64,000 nucleotides of DNA, from positions 2,418,001-2,482,000 of the forward strand of contig CBDIDH010000002.1 in assembly GCA_965277595.1 (NCBI GenBank), given 5' to 3'. Under the pieces are notes generated by a model. The model worked only from the letters and a program-made list of their open reading frames with translations. It ran no database searches and was not told the origin of the DNA. This DNA is from CBDIDH01 sp965277595 (lineage in GTDB: Bacteria > Planctomycetota > Planctomycetia > Isosphaerales > Isosphaeraceae). A program made the translations under genes and the position numbers. Shown piece by piece: positions 52,628 to 60,655 of this stretch. The stretch's first letter is position 1. Each line of letters opens with the position of its first letter.

Positions 52628-53380
52628 ATGGACCTGAACGAAAAGGTGACCGTCGTCACGGGCGCGGGATCGGGCATTGGCGAGGCGATCGCCCGATTCT
52701 TCGTCGAGGCCGGATCAAAAGTCGTCGCCGTCGACCTGGACCCGAAGCTGCCCGAGACCCTCGCGGCGTTGCCGCGCGAGAGCCTCCGCTGCATCGTTGG
52801 CGACGTCGCTCTGGAAGAGACCGCCACGCGTTACACGCGAGAGGCCCTTGATGCGTTTGGACGCATTGACGTCATGATCAATAACGCCGGAATCGCCTGC
52901 GTCAAGGCGATTGCCGACCACTCGCCCGAGGAGTGGGACCGCGTGATGAACGTCAACGTCAAGTCGATTTACTGGTCGGCCCGCGCGGTGGTTCCCGTGA
53001 TGAAGGCGCAAGGCGGGGGCCTTTTTCTCAACACGGGATCGATCTCCTCGGTCGTCGGCATTGGCGAGCAAGGAGCGTATGGCCCCTCGAAAGGGGCGGT
53101 TGTCCAGATCACTCGCCAGATGGCCGTTGATTATGGTCCCGACAAGATCCGGGTCAACGCCGTCTGTCCGGGCACCGTGGATACTCCGCTTCTTCGCCGC
53201 GCGGCCGTTGATTCGGGCAACCCCGAAAAGTTCCTCTCCGGCCTTGCCGACGGCCACCCGATCGGCCGGATCGCCAGCGCCGACGAGATTGCCCGCTTCT
53301 TCCAGTTCCTCGCCTCCGATCACGCCCGCTTCTTCACCGGCGCCATTCTCATGATCGACGGCGGCTTCACGGCCCGTTAG
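52628..53380 (+). CDS. Short-chain dehydrogenase/reductase
   Basis: 250 residues from the ATG at 52628. Classical SDR motifs: VTGAGSGIGEA near 10-20, NNAGIAC, catalytic Ser in LNTGSIS, and Tyr/Lys in YGPSK; the end FTGAILMIDGGFTAR is typical. It should bind NAD(P)H; substrate unknown. It follows the transketolase terminator by only about 60 bases, so it needs its own promoter. The sequence TTTTCCGTCGCGATC lies between, without clear boxes. It is related to the SDR at 36114 but not a recent duplicate. Confidence 0.93.
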   Translation: MDLNEKVTVVTGAGSGIGEAIARFFVEAGSKVVAVDLDPKLPETLAALPRESLRCIVGDVALEETATRYTREALDAFGRIDVMINNAGIACVKAIADHSPEEWDRVMNVNVKSIYWSARAVVPVMKAQGGGLFLNTGSISSVVGIGEQGAYGPSKGAVVQITRQMAVDYGPDKIRVNAVCPGTVDTPLLRRAAVDSGNPEKFLSGLADGHPIGRIASADEIARFFQFLASDHARFFTGAILMIDGGFTAR

Positions 53381-53402
53381 AGAATTGTCCGTGAATAACT
53401 TC

Positions 53403-53466
53403 ATGACCGATGACCGATGTCCGACCGAATCCATAAAAAAGTCCTTGGTCATAGGTCATCGGTCAT
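53403..53466. repeat. ATGACCG palindromic repeat, copy C
   Basis: The left arm is two and a half ATGACCG units (53403-53419). The right arm is GGTCATAGGTCATCGGTCAT (53447-53466), preceded by the same GTCCTT as copies A and B. It lies between the convergent SDR and UbiB-like genes. Confidence 0.8.
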
Positions 53467-53485
53467 TGGACCTCAATTCCGCCTG

Positions 53486-55237
53486 TCATTCCCTCGACAT
53501 GTTCCAGACCAGCCAGACCATCAAGATTCCCGAGACCCCGAACCCGGCATAAGCCAGCGCCGAGATGCCAACCCTGAGCACCAGGGCCGAGGCGACAACA
53601 AGACCGGCGATCAAGATGCCAATGGCCAGCGTGTTGCTGGCTCGGGTCAGGTGGCGGACCAGGCTTTCAAAATGCTGGAGGTCGAACCGGACCGTCAACT
53701 CGCCACGCTTGATGGATTCCAGCGAGGAGACGAGTACGTCGGGCAAGAGCGTGGCGACGCGTTGCACGTCCTCGGCGGTTCGGATCGTCTGCGTCAAGAG
53801 CCGCCAGGGATGAAACCGTTTCAAGGTCAGTTCGCGAAGGAGCGGGTGAAGTTCCCGGGCGATGTCGAAGTGCGGGTCAAGCGCCCGGCCGACGCCGTCA
53901 ATCGTCACCAGCGATCGAATCAGGAGGACGAGGTCGGGGGGCAGGTGAAGATGATGCGCGCGGATAAAGCCGATCAGTTCCTTGAGCAAGAGGCCAAGGT
54001 CGATCGAATCCAGCGTCAGGTTGGCATACGCTGAGACGAGTTCACCGGCGTCGCGGCGCAGGGCGCGTGGGTCAACGTGCTCGCCTCGGATATCCAGGGC
54101 GTCGAGAGCCCGCAAGACCCGGTCGGTGTCCTGCGCGAGAAGACCGGCGAGAAGGTCGGCGATGCGCTCGCGGGTCCGCGCGTCAAGCTGGCCGAACATG
54201 CCGTAATCGAGCGGCGCGACGACTCCCCCTTCCAGGACTCGGAGGTTTCCCGGGTGCGGATCGGCATGAAAAAAGCCGAACCGGAAGATCTGCGTGAGCA
54301 AGATCCTCGCGCCCCGGACCGCCACCTCCTCGGGCGAGACGCCGAGCCGCCGAAGGCCGTCGAGATCGTTGACCCCCACGCCGCCGATGAACTCCATCGC
54401 GATCACCCGGGTCGTCGAGAACTCCTCGACGACGTAAGGAATGTGCGCGGAGGGATCAGCCGCGAACTGGACCCGACAGCGCTCCATCGTGCGGCGTTCG
54501 ACGGTGAAATCCAGCTCGCGCTTCAGGCTCCGCTCAAACTCGCGGGCGAGGCTCATCGGGGCGTAAGAGGCGAGCGCGGGAAGGTGACGCTCGGCAAGCT
54601 GGGCCAGGTTTTTAAGGATGTCGAGATCGGCCTGAACCATCTTCTCGATCCCCGGCCTGCGGATCTTCAGGGCGACCAATCGGCCGTCGTGAAGCCGGGC
54701 TCGATGAACCTGCGAGATCGAGGCGGAGGCCACTGGCGTCGGCTCGATCTCGGCAAAGACCTCCGACGGGGGCCGACCATACTCCTCGGCCAGGATCGCC
54801 TCGGCTTCCTCGTAAGGAAACGGCCGGACATCGTCGCGCAGGGCGGTTAGTTCGGTCGTGTAAGCTTCGGGCAAGAGGTCCGGGCGTGTGCTCAGAACCT
54901 GCCCGAGCTTGACGAAGGTTGGCCCGAGGTCTTCGCAGACCATCTTGAGCCGCCGGGCGCGGTCCTGCGGCGGGACGTCGCTTCCCAGCGCCGCCCATTC
55001 AAAAGGCCGCACAAGCCCCTCAAGATGCAACGCGGCGACGACATCCTGATATCCGTACTTGACCAGGGTCGCGAGGATCTGGCGATACCTCGGCAGGTCC
55101 TTGAGGTGACTGACAGTCTCGCGGATCAACGGCCTGATTTCTCCGGTTCCCGACGCGGCGAGGGGCAAAAGGGGGTCGCGCCCCGGATAGCTTACCCGTC
55201 TTCCCGACCCGCCCACAACACGGCCGCGCAACCTCAC
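53486..55237 (-). CDS. ubiB: ABC1/UbiB-family atypical kinase
   Basis: About 583 residues from a tentative GTG at 55237; the frame is open to 55336, but there it would overlap the divergent gene at 55329. Family motifs: LGPTFVKLGQVLSTRPDLLP (KxGQ), ASASISQVHRARLHDGRLVALKIRRPG (Ala-rich loop and catalytic-core Lys), LKRELDFTVER, FGFFHADPHPGNL and PLDYGMFG. Two membrane helices close the protein (LAIGILIAGLVVASALVLRVG and AYAGFGVSGILMVWLVW). UbiB proteins support ubiquinone or other isoprenoid quinone biosynthesis through ATPase activity. The symbol is by family; the quinone of this organism is not shown. Confidence 0.9.
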   Translation of the reverse strand: MRLRGRVVGGSGRRVSYPGRDPLLPLAASGTGEIRPLIRETVSHLKDLPRYRQILATLVKYGYQDVVAALHLEGLVRPFEWAALGSDVPPQDRARRLKMVCEDLGPTFVKLGQVLSTRPDLLPEAYTTELTALRDDVRPFPYEEAEAILAEEYGRPPSEVFAEIEPTPVASASISQVHRARLHDGRLVALKIRRPGIEKMVQADLDILKNLAQLAERHLPALASYAPMSLAREFERSLKRELDFTVERRTMERCRVQFAADPSAHIPYVVEEFSTTRVIAMEFIGGVGVNDLDGLRRLGVSPEEVAVRGARILLTQIFRFGFFHADPHPGNLRVLEGGVVAPLDYGMFGQLDARTRERIADLLAGLLAQDTDRVLRALDALDIRGEHVDPRALRRDAGELVSAYANLTLDSIDLGLLLKELIGFIRAHHLHLPPDLVLLIRSLVTIDGVGRALDPHFDIARELHPLLRELTLKRFHPWRLLTQTIRTAEDVQRVATLLPDVLVSSLESIKRGELTVRFDLQHFESLVRHLTRASNTLAIGILIAGLVVASALVLRVGISALAYAGFGVSGILMVWLVWNMSRE

Positions 55238-55328
55238 GCCGCGATCGGTCTTGAATTCATCGCTCAGATATGATACGGTACGACCCGTAATCTTCGATGC
55301 CGCAAGGCGTTGGATCGGGAACCAATTC

Positions 55329-55664
55329 ATGCCCATTCAGGAAAACGTGGGGGTCCGCCCCCTGGAAACCGCGGACGAGCTCGCGGAGACGCGTCTCGAA
55401 GCGATCGGCTACGTCTTCCACGGCGCCGTCCCTCTTGACCCCAACAACGGCAAACGGCCCGCGGCGGTGAAGGCGGGGACAAACCTCCTCCACTTCGCCC
55501 GTTGCGCCAAGCTGGAAAAAGCCGGTGACGGCGAGTCAAAAATCTGGTTCCGCACCATCACCATCGCCAAGACACACCTCGACGAAGCCGTCGGCCAGAA
55601 CCGCTGGAAGTGGTGCAAGGTCTGCGAACGGGAGATTACCCAGAAGATCCTGAACGAACGCTGA
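55329..55664 (+). CDS. Conserved-looking small hypothetical protein
   Basis: 111 residues from the ATG at 55329, divergent from the UbiB-like gene. It contains ETRLEAIGYVFHGAVPLDPNNGKRPAAVKAGTNLLHFARC and ends with NRWKWCKVCEREITQKIL, where a C-x-x-C pair (CKVC) might bind metal. There is no signal peptide or membrane helix. I do not recognise the family. The shared upstream region (55238-55328) should hold both promoters. Confidence 0.65.
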   Translation: MPIQENVGVRPLETADELAETRLEAIGYVFHGAVPLDPNNGKRPAAVKAGTNLLHFARCAKLEKAGDGESKIWFRTITIAKTHLDEAVGQNRWKWCKVCEREITQKILNER

Positions 55665-55708
55665 CGAACCCAGAAACGCACCGCTCAACGTACTGAGGTC
55701 CCGGGCGT

Positions 55709-58700
55709 TCAGTTCGTCCAGAACCGACCCGCCAGCCTCAAAAGGCTGCTTGATCCGACTGCGCCCAGGGTCCGTGCCGTGACCTTCGGGGGCGCTGGGG
55801 TCACGACCTTGACTTTCACCGGGGCCTTGACCGGTGTCGGCGTCTTCGTCTTGACCGGTGCCTTCGGTGCCAGGGGCTTGCTCACGGTCACCTTCACCGG
55901 AACCCGGGTCACTGGGGCCAAAACCTTGACGGCAATCGGCTTCGGCGCGGGAACCGGCATGGTGACCTTCAGGATCGTTGGCTTCGGCGCGGGAACCGGC
56001 ACGGTGACCTTCACGATGGTCGGCGGCGGGACCGTGGCAACCACCGTGCTGGAAACGGGGGTCGTGACCAACGCCGTCGGCTCAATCATCGGCGCGGGCA
56101 CGGACGCCACGACCGCCATCGGTGCGCTGCCGACGACCGGCAGAACATACCCCGTGTTGCGCACGACCTGGCCGTTGACCGATCCCGAAACGACCTCGAA
56201 GGTCTGGCCCGAGACAACCGCCGAGGGGCCTTCCACCTCATTGCCCGACTCGGTCAGAGCCATCTCGCCCGGGTCGATCGAGAGCGAATCTCCGACCGTG
56301 ACGAGGACGGGCGAACTCGTGTTTCCGGCCGCCGACCGTGCCGCGAGAAACGGCGCCGTCCAGATCCCGATGTTATCGCGAAACGTCCCCGAAAAATAAA
56401 CCCGCCCCGCATCCGCCGCCGTGCTCGCGTTGTGCTCGACGTCGAGCAGACCCCCCTGGATCGAATCTTCGAAGGTGTTGCCCGAAATCAACGCGCCGAG
56501 CAGCGGGGCGTGGGTCCAGCCCCAGGTCACCGGCGTCTCGCTCGGGCATGCGGTGATCTTGAAGGCAACGTTGCCACCGAGAAACGTATTGTTTTCCACC
56601 GTGAGCCCGAACTGGTTGCCGACGAGAACCAGGTCGCCCGCCGCCGAACTTCCCCGGCAATCGACCGTGTTTCCCTGAAACGTCTCGCCCGCGAACCCTG
56701 TGTCGATCGAGATGGCGAACCGGCCGGGCGTGATCGGGCTATCCAGTAAATACGTCGTCGGGCTGAGCATCTGCGCGATCGTTCGCCACTGACCGGCCTG
56801 CGGTCCCGAAAGGATCGCCAGAAGATCGCCGGTTCGCGCCGAACCCCCCTGCGGCGTCGGAATTTGCACCGTCATGCCATCGGCCGAGACCGAGGAGACC
56901 ATCCCCTCGTAATGGATTGCATACGCCTCGGTGAGGATCACCTCCGAGGCGTTCGGGCTGGGCATCGTGTCGGTATCCATCGGGCCAATGCCGACGACCT
57001 GATTATTGGCGACGACATCATTGACCCCCTCATCGGTCATCACCAAAAACCGCCAGGTCTTGCCCGACGGTCCTGAAGGCTCCGCGGTGTTGCCCGAGAG
57101 GGTCAGGTCGCGCGTCGAGTGGGTGCCAAAGGCGCAATAGGTGTACGTATCGGGAACCGTGCCGAGGTAATTGTTGCCGGTCACCTGCCAGGGGCCGCCG
57201 GTCAGCTCGGTCGTTCCGCCTTTCAGCGCGTTATTGGCGACAACTCCACTGCTGGCGCCAACAAGCCGGAAGAGGCTCGGGGCTTCCTCCCACGACGTCG
57301 CCGCCGGGGGATCTTGCAGGTCGAGGTTCGTGAAGGTCAGGTCAACCCCCGGGTCGCTCGACGGCGGGTCAAGGTTGTCGGACCAGCCGATCACCGCCGG
57401 GCCATAACTGACGTTCGACGCCCACCGGATCGGCCCGGCGAAGCGGACCGTGAACCCGTTCAAGGTCGTGTGGCTTGACCGCACCTTGATCGCCGTTGAC
57501 CAGACCGGATCGGTCGCCCCCTGCGAGAAGACCAGAATCGCTCCTGGATCGGCCGTGATCGTCACCGGGTGGTTCAAAACAAGCGGCGCGTCCATCGGGT
57601 AAAGCCCCGCCACGAGCCGGACCGTCCCATACGTGTTCGCCAGCGCATTCAGATCGTCGCCCGGATGCGCGACGAACGATGTCGACGCGGTTCCCGGCGT
57701 GATCAAACCGGGGTCGCAGGTGCCTCCCGACACGTGGCTCGCCAGAATCGTGCCGTCGTCGAGAGTCAAGACGACCGTCAAGGTCGCGCCCGTCTCGTTC
57801 ACAACAGGTGCAAAGCTGAGCTGGCCCGTTGTTGAGTTTGATCCCGCCTGAAAGGCCATGCCCCAGGCCAGCGGATCGGCCGCCGGAGCGTTCGAGCCGG
57901 GTTTGGTATAGGTCCAGTCAAAGTTCGAGGTGTCACTGACGGTCGCGCTCAAGACCGTTCGTCCGGCGGGGATGCCCGTCAGGCTGAGGTCAACCGCCCC
58001 GGCTCCGGCCAGGTTGACGCCGTTCTGGCCGAGCCAGTGGACGCCGAGCGTGGTCCAGGTCAAGGCGGTGCTTGCCTGCGCCGGCATGGCGAGGCTCGGG
58101 TTGGTTGCGCCGGCGAAAACCGTCGTCTGATCCCGCGATCCATTTGCGTAAATGACCGTCACCGTGAGCGCCTGGCCGTTCAGATCGCGATTCGGGCTGA
58201 AATAAAGGTCGCCGAGCGTGGCGTCGGTCGGATTGCTCACGAATTCAGCGCGATACGAAAAGTTCGGGTTTGTTCCCGCGCCCCAGGAATCGCCGAGAGG
58301 ATCAGTGATGGTGACACTCGACACGGTTGTTGTCGCGTCGATGTGGCCGAGTGACAGGTGAGCGTCCTGAAATCCGTCCGGGCCGACGCTGACGCTCTGC
58401 CCGGTCAGGTCGTGACCATCCTGGCCGAGCCATTGCGCGGTCAGGGCGGCGGCGGGCATCCGCAGGTTGGCGTTGGCCGTACCGCCGTTCATGGTGATGA
58501 CCGACGTCGTGTTGTCGGCAAAGGTGATCGTCAGCGTGAACGGTCGGCCGGTCTCATTTTGATAAACGTCGACGAACCAGTCGGCCGTCGAGGCGCCGGG
58601 GGCCTGCTCAAGCACGCCGCCGTATCGCGAATAGCTGTTGACGTTCAGATCCCACTCGCCCGCGCCATAGCCGAGCATCTGAATCGTTTCGATCGGGTCA

Positions 58701-58891
58701 TTCGCGGGGAGCGATGAGAGCCCGATATGAACGTCCATGATCCCGTCGCCGACCCCCGCGGTCGGTCCTCCGGCGAGGTCGTGCCCGTCCTGGCCAATCC
58801 AGACAGCCACGGGCGTCGTCGCGAGAAGGCGTCGGCCTTCCAGAACGGTGATGGGCAGGCTGACGATTCGTCGCTTCCGGGACTTCGTCAT
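55709..58891 (-). CDS. Surface right-handed beta-helix protein with three N-terminal repeat domains
   Basis: 1,060 residues. The basic N-terminus ending LEGRRLLATTPVA resembles the LEPRxLLSA-type start of planctomycete surface proteins. Three tandem repeats of about 125 residues follow, each opening WIGQDGHDLAG, WLGQDGHDLTG or WLGQNGVNLAG and ending in a T-V-x-x-x-AxNPxLAMP-like strand (about 28-150, 150-280, 280-400). Residues about 405-900 look like a parallel beta-helix (ITADPGAILVFSQGA, NALKGGTTELTGGPWQVTGNNYLG, VENNTFLGGNVAFK, LISGNTFEDSIQGGLLDVEHN). The tail (about 960-1060) is Pro/Val/Lys-rich with repeated VPAPKPT. Probably displayed on the cell surface; may bind or cleave polysaccharide. 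Confidence 0.85.
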   Translation of the reverse strand: MTKSRKRRIVSLPITVLEGRRLLATTPVAVWIGQDGHDLAGGPTAGVGDGIMDVHIGLSSLPANDPIETIQMLGYGAGEWDLNVNSYSRYGGVLEQAPGASTADWFVDVYQNETGRPFTLTITFADNTTSVITMNGGTANANLRMPAAALTAQWLGQDGHDLTGQSVSVGPDGFQDAHLSLGHIDATTTVSSVTITDPLGDSWGAGTNPNFSYRAEFVSNPTDATLGDLYFSPNRDLNGQALTVTVIYANGSRDQTTVFAGATNPSLAMPAQASTALTWTTLGVHWLGQNGVNLAGAGAVDLSLTGIPAGRTVLSATVSDTSNFDWTYTKPGSNAPAADPLAWGMAFQAGSNSTTGQLSFAPVVNETGATLTVVLTLDDGTILASHVSGGTCDPGLITPGTASTSFVAHPGDDLNALANTYGTVRLVAGLYPMDAPLVLNHPVTITADPGAILVFSQGATDPVWSTAIKVRSSHTTLNGFTVRFAGPIRWASNVSYGPAVIGWSDNLDPPSSDPGVDLTFTNLDLQDPPAATSWEEAPSLFRLVGASSGVVANNALKGGTTELTGGPWQVTGNNYLGTVPDTYTYCAFGTHSTRDLTLSGNTAEPSGPSGKTWRFLVMTDEGVNDVVANNQVVGIGPMDTDTMPSPNASEVILTEAYAIHYEGMVSSVSADGMTVQIPTPQGGSARTGDLLAILSGPQAGQWRTIAQMLSPTTYLLDSPITPGRFAISIDTGFAGETFQGNTVDCRGSSAAGDLVLVGNQFGLTVENNTFLGGNVAFKITACPSETPVTWGWTHAPLLGALISGNTFEDSIQGGLLDVEHNASTAADAGRVYFSGTFRDNIGIWTAPFLAARSAAGNTSSPVLVTVGDSLSIDPGEMALTESGNEVEGPSAVVSGQTFEVVSGSVNGQVVRNTGYVLPVVGSAPMAVVASVPAPMIEPTALVTTPVSSTVVATVPPPTIVKVTVPVPAPKPTILKVTMPVPAPKPIAVKVLAPVTRVPVKVTVSKPLAPKAPVKTKTPTPVKAPVKVKVVTPAPPKVTARTLGAVGSSSLLRLAGRFWTN

Positions 58892-59291
58892 GGGTGTTGC
58901 TCGTGATGGTTCGTCTCGAAAGGCGTCGACGATCCGTCAAAAACAAAGGGGCGCGGTCCAGCCTGGTCCGCCCGTCGTCGACGTGGATAAGGCGTTGTCG
59001 AGGGTTGGTCGAGGTTTGGCGTGCCGCGTCGCTTGGCGTCGTCGGCGGTGGGGGGGTGGCGGGTCGCTCCCCAGAACCCTAGGCCGAGTCAAGAGCGTTG
59101 ACCGCGACCTTGTCAACTTTGTTGCGTTCGAACCACGCGAACCAGGGAGACCTTGCGTCGGCCGGGGCCGTGGTTCTCGGCCCTTGCAATCAAAGATGTC
59201 CTAGAGTTGGGTTACCCGGCACGGGCGGCTCCAGGTCGTCGGCCGGGCGAAGCAAAGCGACGGGATGGGATGGGATGGGACGGAGGTCAAG
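58892..59291. other. Divergent intergenic region before the chemosensory operon
   Basis: About 400 bases. Just before the first chemosensory ORF a GGGAT run (GGGATGGGATGGGATGGGA, 59262-59280) forms a short microsatellite. No convincing promoter boxes were found; the leftward surface-protein promoter and the operon promoter should both be here. Confidence 0.4.
59282..59286 (+). promoter_or_regulatory. Shine-Dalgarno site favouring the GTG at 59292
   Basis: GGAGG five bases before the GTG at 59292. An ATG at 59265 in the same frame lies inside the GGGAT microsatellite and has no ribosome site. Confidence 0.55.
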
Positions 59292-59744
59292 GTGGAAAGT
59301 CAGTCGACGTCGACGGAACCCGTGGACCCGAGATCCTTGCTCTGGGCAATCGCCGAGTTTCGCGACGAGATCGATCGGCTGATCGACGAACAAAAGGCGC
59401 TGGTGCTCAGTCGTCGGATTGAATCGCCCCCGCCTGAGCCTCCTTCCGTCTTCCCGGCACCGACTTTGGCGCCGACCATCGCGCCCGCACCGGCAACCGA
59501 GGCTGAACCGACCGTTGCCCGCAAGCCTGTCAATGCGCCGCCGTCGCCGTCTCGTTCCTGGCAGAGAGAGACCCCCCCAGCCTCGATCACGACTCCGCCG
59601 ACCGAGGCCGTCGAGGCGGTCGCCGCCGAACCGGCCCGGCCCGAGGATGCGCGTCAACGACTCGATGCCCTGGCCGCCAAGCTTCTCGATCGCCGCCTCA
59701 AGCAGAACCTCGCTGATCCTTCGGCGAAGCGCCCCGAAAAGTAG
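59292..59744 (+). CDS. Ala/Pro-rich protein leading the chemosensory operon
   Basis: 150 residues from the GTG at 59292. A short helical N-terminus (DPRSLLWAIAEFRDEIDRLIDEQKALV) is followed by about 75 residues of Pro/Ala/Thr-rich linker. The C-terminal helix is ARQRLDALAAKLLDRRLKQNLADPSAKRPEK. There is no membrane segment. The two helices separated by a flexible linker could bridge two partners. It lies 44 bases upstream of the cheW-like gene and is probably the first gene of the operon. I recognise no family. Confidence 0.7.
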   Translation: MESQSTSTEPVDPRSLLWAIAEFRDEIDRLIDEQKALVLSRRIESPPPEPPSVFPAPTLAPTIAPAPATEAEPTVARKPVNAPPSPSRSWQRETPPASITTPPTEAVEAVAAEPARPEDARQRLDALAAKLLDRRLKQNLADPSAKRPEK

Positions 59745-59788
59745 GTCGAACCTGATCCGTTCCGTTTCGTCTCGTTCCAGCCCGAATC

Positions 59789-60373
59789 ATGGAGAACGAA
59801 TTCGTGGAGAACGTCGGAAACGAAGCCAACGTCACGCCCGACCCGAAGGCGCGCCCCTGGTGTCTCTTTCAGTGCGGGCGATCGGCCTACGCGATCGGTC
59901 TCGACGCCGTGGCCGAGGTTGTCGAGGTCGAGCGCCTGGTCCGGCTCCCGCACAGTCCGCCCCGGGTGCTCGGTCTCTGCTCGCTTCGCCGCGAGGTGAT
60001 CCCGGTCATCAGTCTGAACCAACCCGGTGACGCCCCCGAAGCTCCGCCGCCGATGGCGACGGCCGGCTTGCTCGTGATGATCCTTCGGACAGGGCAGGGG
60101 ACCTGGGCCGTTCGGATCAATCCCGAGGGAATGATTGTCGGCGAGGAGCGTCTTGACGACATTGCGCCCGCGGCGATCCCGCTCGGCCCGGCCTTTCTAG
60201 GCACGGTGCGCCGGGGCGAGACAACCTATGCCGCGATCCATCCCGAGGCCACCTGGCAGAACATCCGCCAGGGGGTCGAAGACTGGTACTGTGACCGGAT
60301 GGGGCGCGATCCCGAACCCTCGGCGTCGTTGTCGACGTCCACTCCGGCCGTTGCCCTGGCCGGGCGCGCCTGA
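59789..60373 (+). CDS. cheW: CheW/PilI-like chemosensory adaptor
   Basis: 194 residues. The CheW fold is seen from about 23 to 165: LFQCGRSAYAIGLDAVAEVVEVERLVRLPHSPPRVLGLCSLRREVIPVISL, with the conserved G-L-x-x-x-R-x-x-x-I-P-V-I-x-L strand block. CheW couples receptors to the kinase CheA, here the MCP-like and CheA genes just downstream. The Ser/Thr-rich C-terminal ~30 residues extend beyond the usual CheW length. The N-terminal ~20 residues are acidic and probably disordered. Confidence 0.92.
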   Translation: MENEFVENVGNEANVTPDPKARPWCLFQCGRSAYAIGLDAVAEVVEVERLVRLPHSPPRVLGLCSLRREVIPVISLNQPGDAPEAPPPMATAGLLVMILRTGQGTWAVRINPEGMIVGEERLDDIAPAAIPLGPAFLGTVRRGETTYAAIHPEATWQNIRQGVEDWYCDRMGRDPEPSASLSTSTPAVALAGRA

Positions 60374-60392
60374 CCGACTCAAGGAACCGGCC

Positions 60393-60620
60393 GTGAAGAT
60401 CCTCCTCGTTTCGGATTTTGATGACCGAGGGACGATGACCGATCGGACGCGTTCGGACGTGCTTGATTTTTTGGGTCATCGATCATCGAAACGGGACGTT
60501 CTTTTCCGTCTGTTCCCAGGGAAAGAGAACGCGCGACGCCTGATGGAGATCAACCGTCGAGACACCGTTCGTCCGCCCGCCCAACGGTTCTCGACTTTGA
60601 GCCACGCCCATCGGGCTTAA
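60393..60620 (+). CDS. Doubtful short ORF with receiver-like N-terminus over repeat copy D
   Basis: A GTG at 60393 has AAGGA seven bases upstream and opens with VKILLVSDFDDRG, which resembles the first strand of a CheY receiver (KILLVDDD). From the ninth codon on, the frame runs through the ATGACCG repeat and gives 76 residues that do not look like a receiver. It may be a decayed response regulator broken by the repeat, or chance. Confidence 0.25.
   Translation: MKILLVSDFDDRGTMTDRTRSDVLDFLGHRSSKRDVLFRLFPGKENARRLMEINRRDTVRPPAQRFSTLSHAHRA
60421..60488. repeat. ATGACCG palindromic repeat, copy D (divergent)
   Basis: Left arm ATGACCGAGGGACGATGACCG (60421-60441, written with one interruption) and right arm GGGTCATCGATCATCG (60473-60488), with a T-run before the right arm. 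It lies between the CheW-like and MCP-like genes, inside the chemosensory operon. Confidence 0.65.
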
Positions 60621-60655
60621 ATTTCGCTGAAGACCATCGAAGAGGGGCCTCGACC

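Noticed and set aside
36114..53380. The two SDR genes as a recent duplication
   Set aside because: They share only family motifs; their sequences diverge throughout, and the surrounding genes differ.
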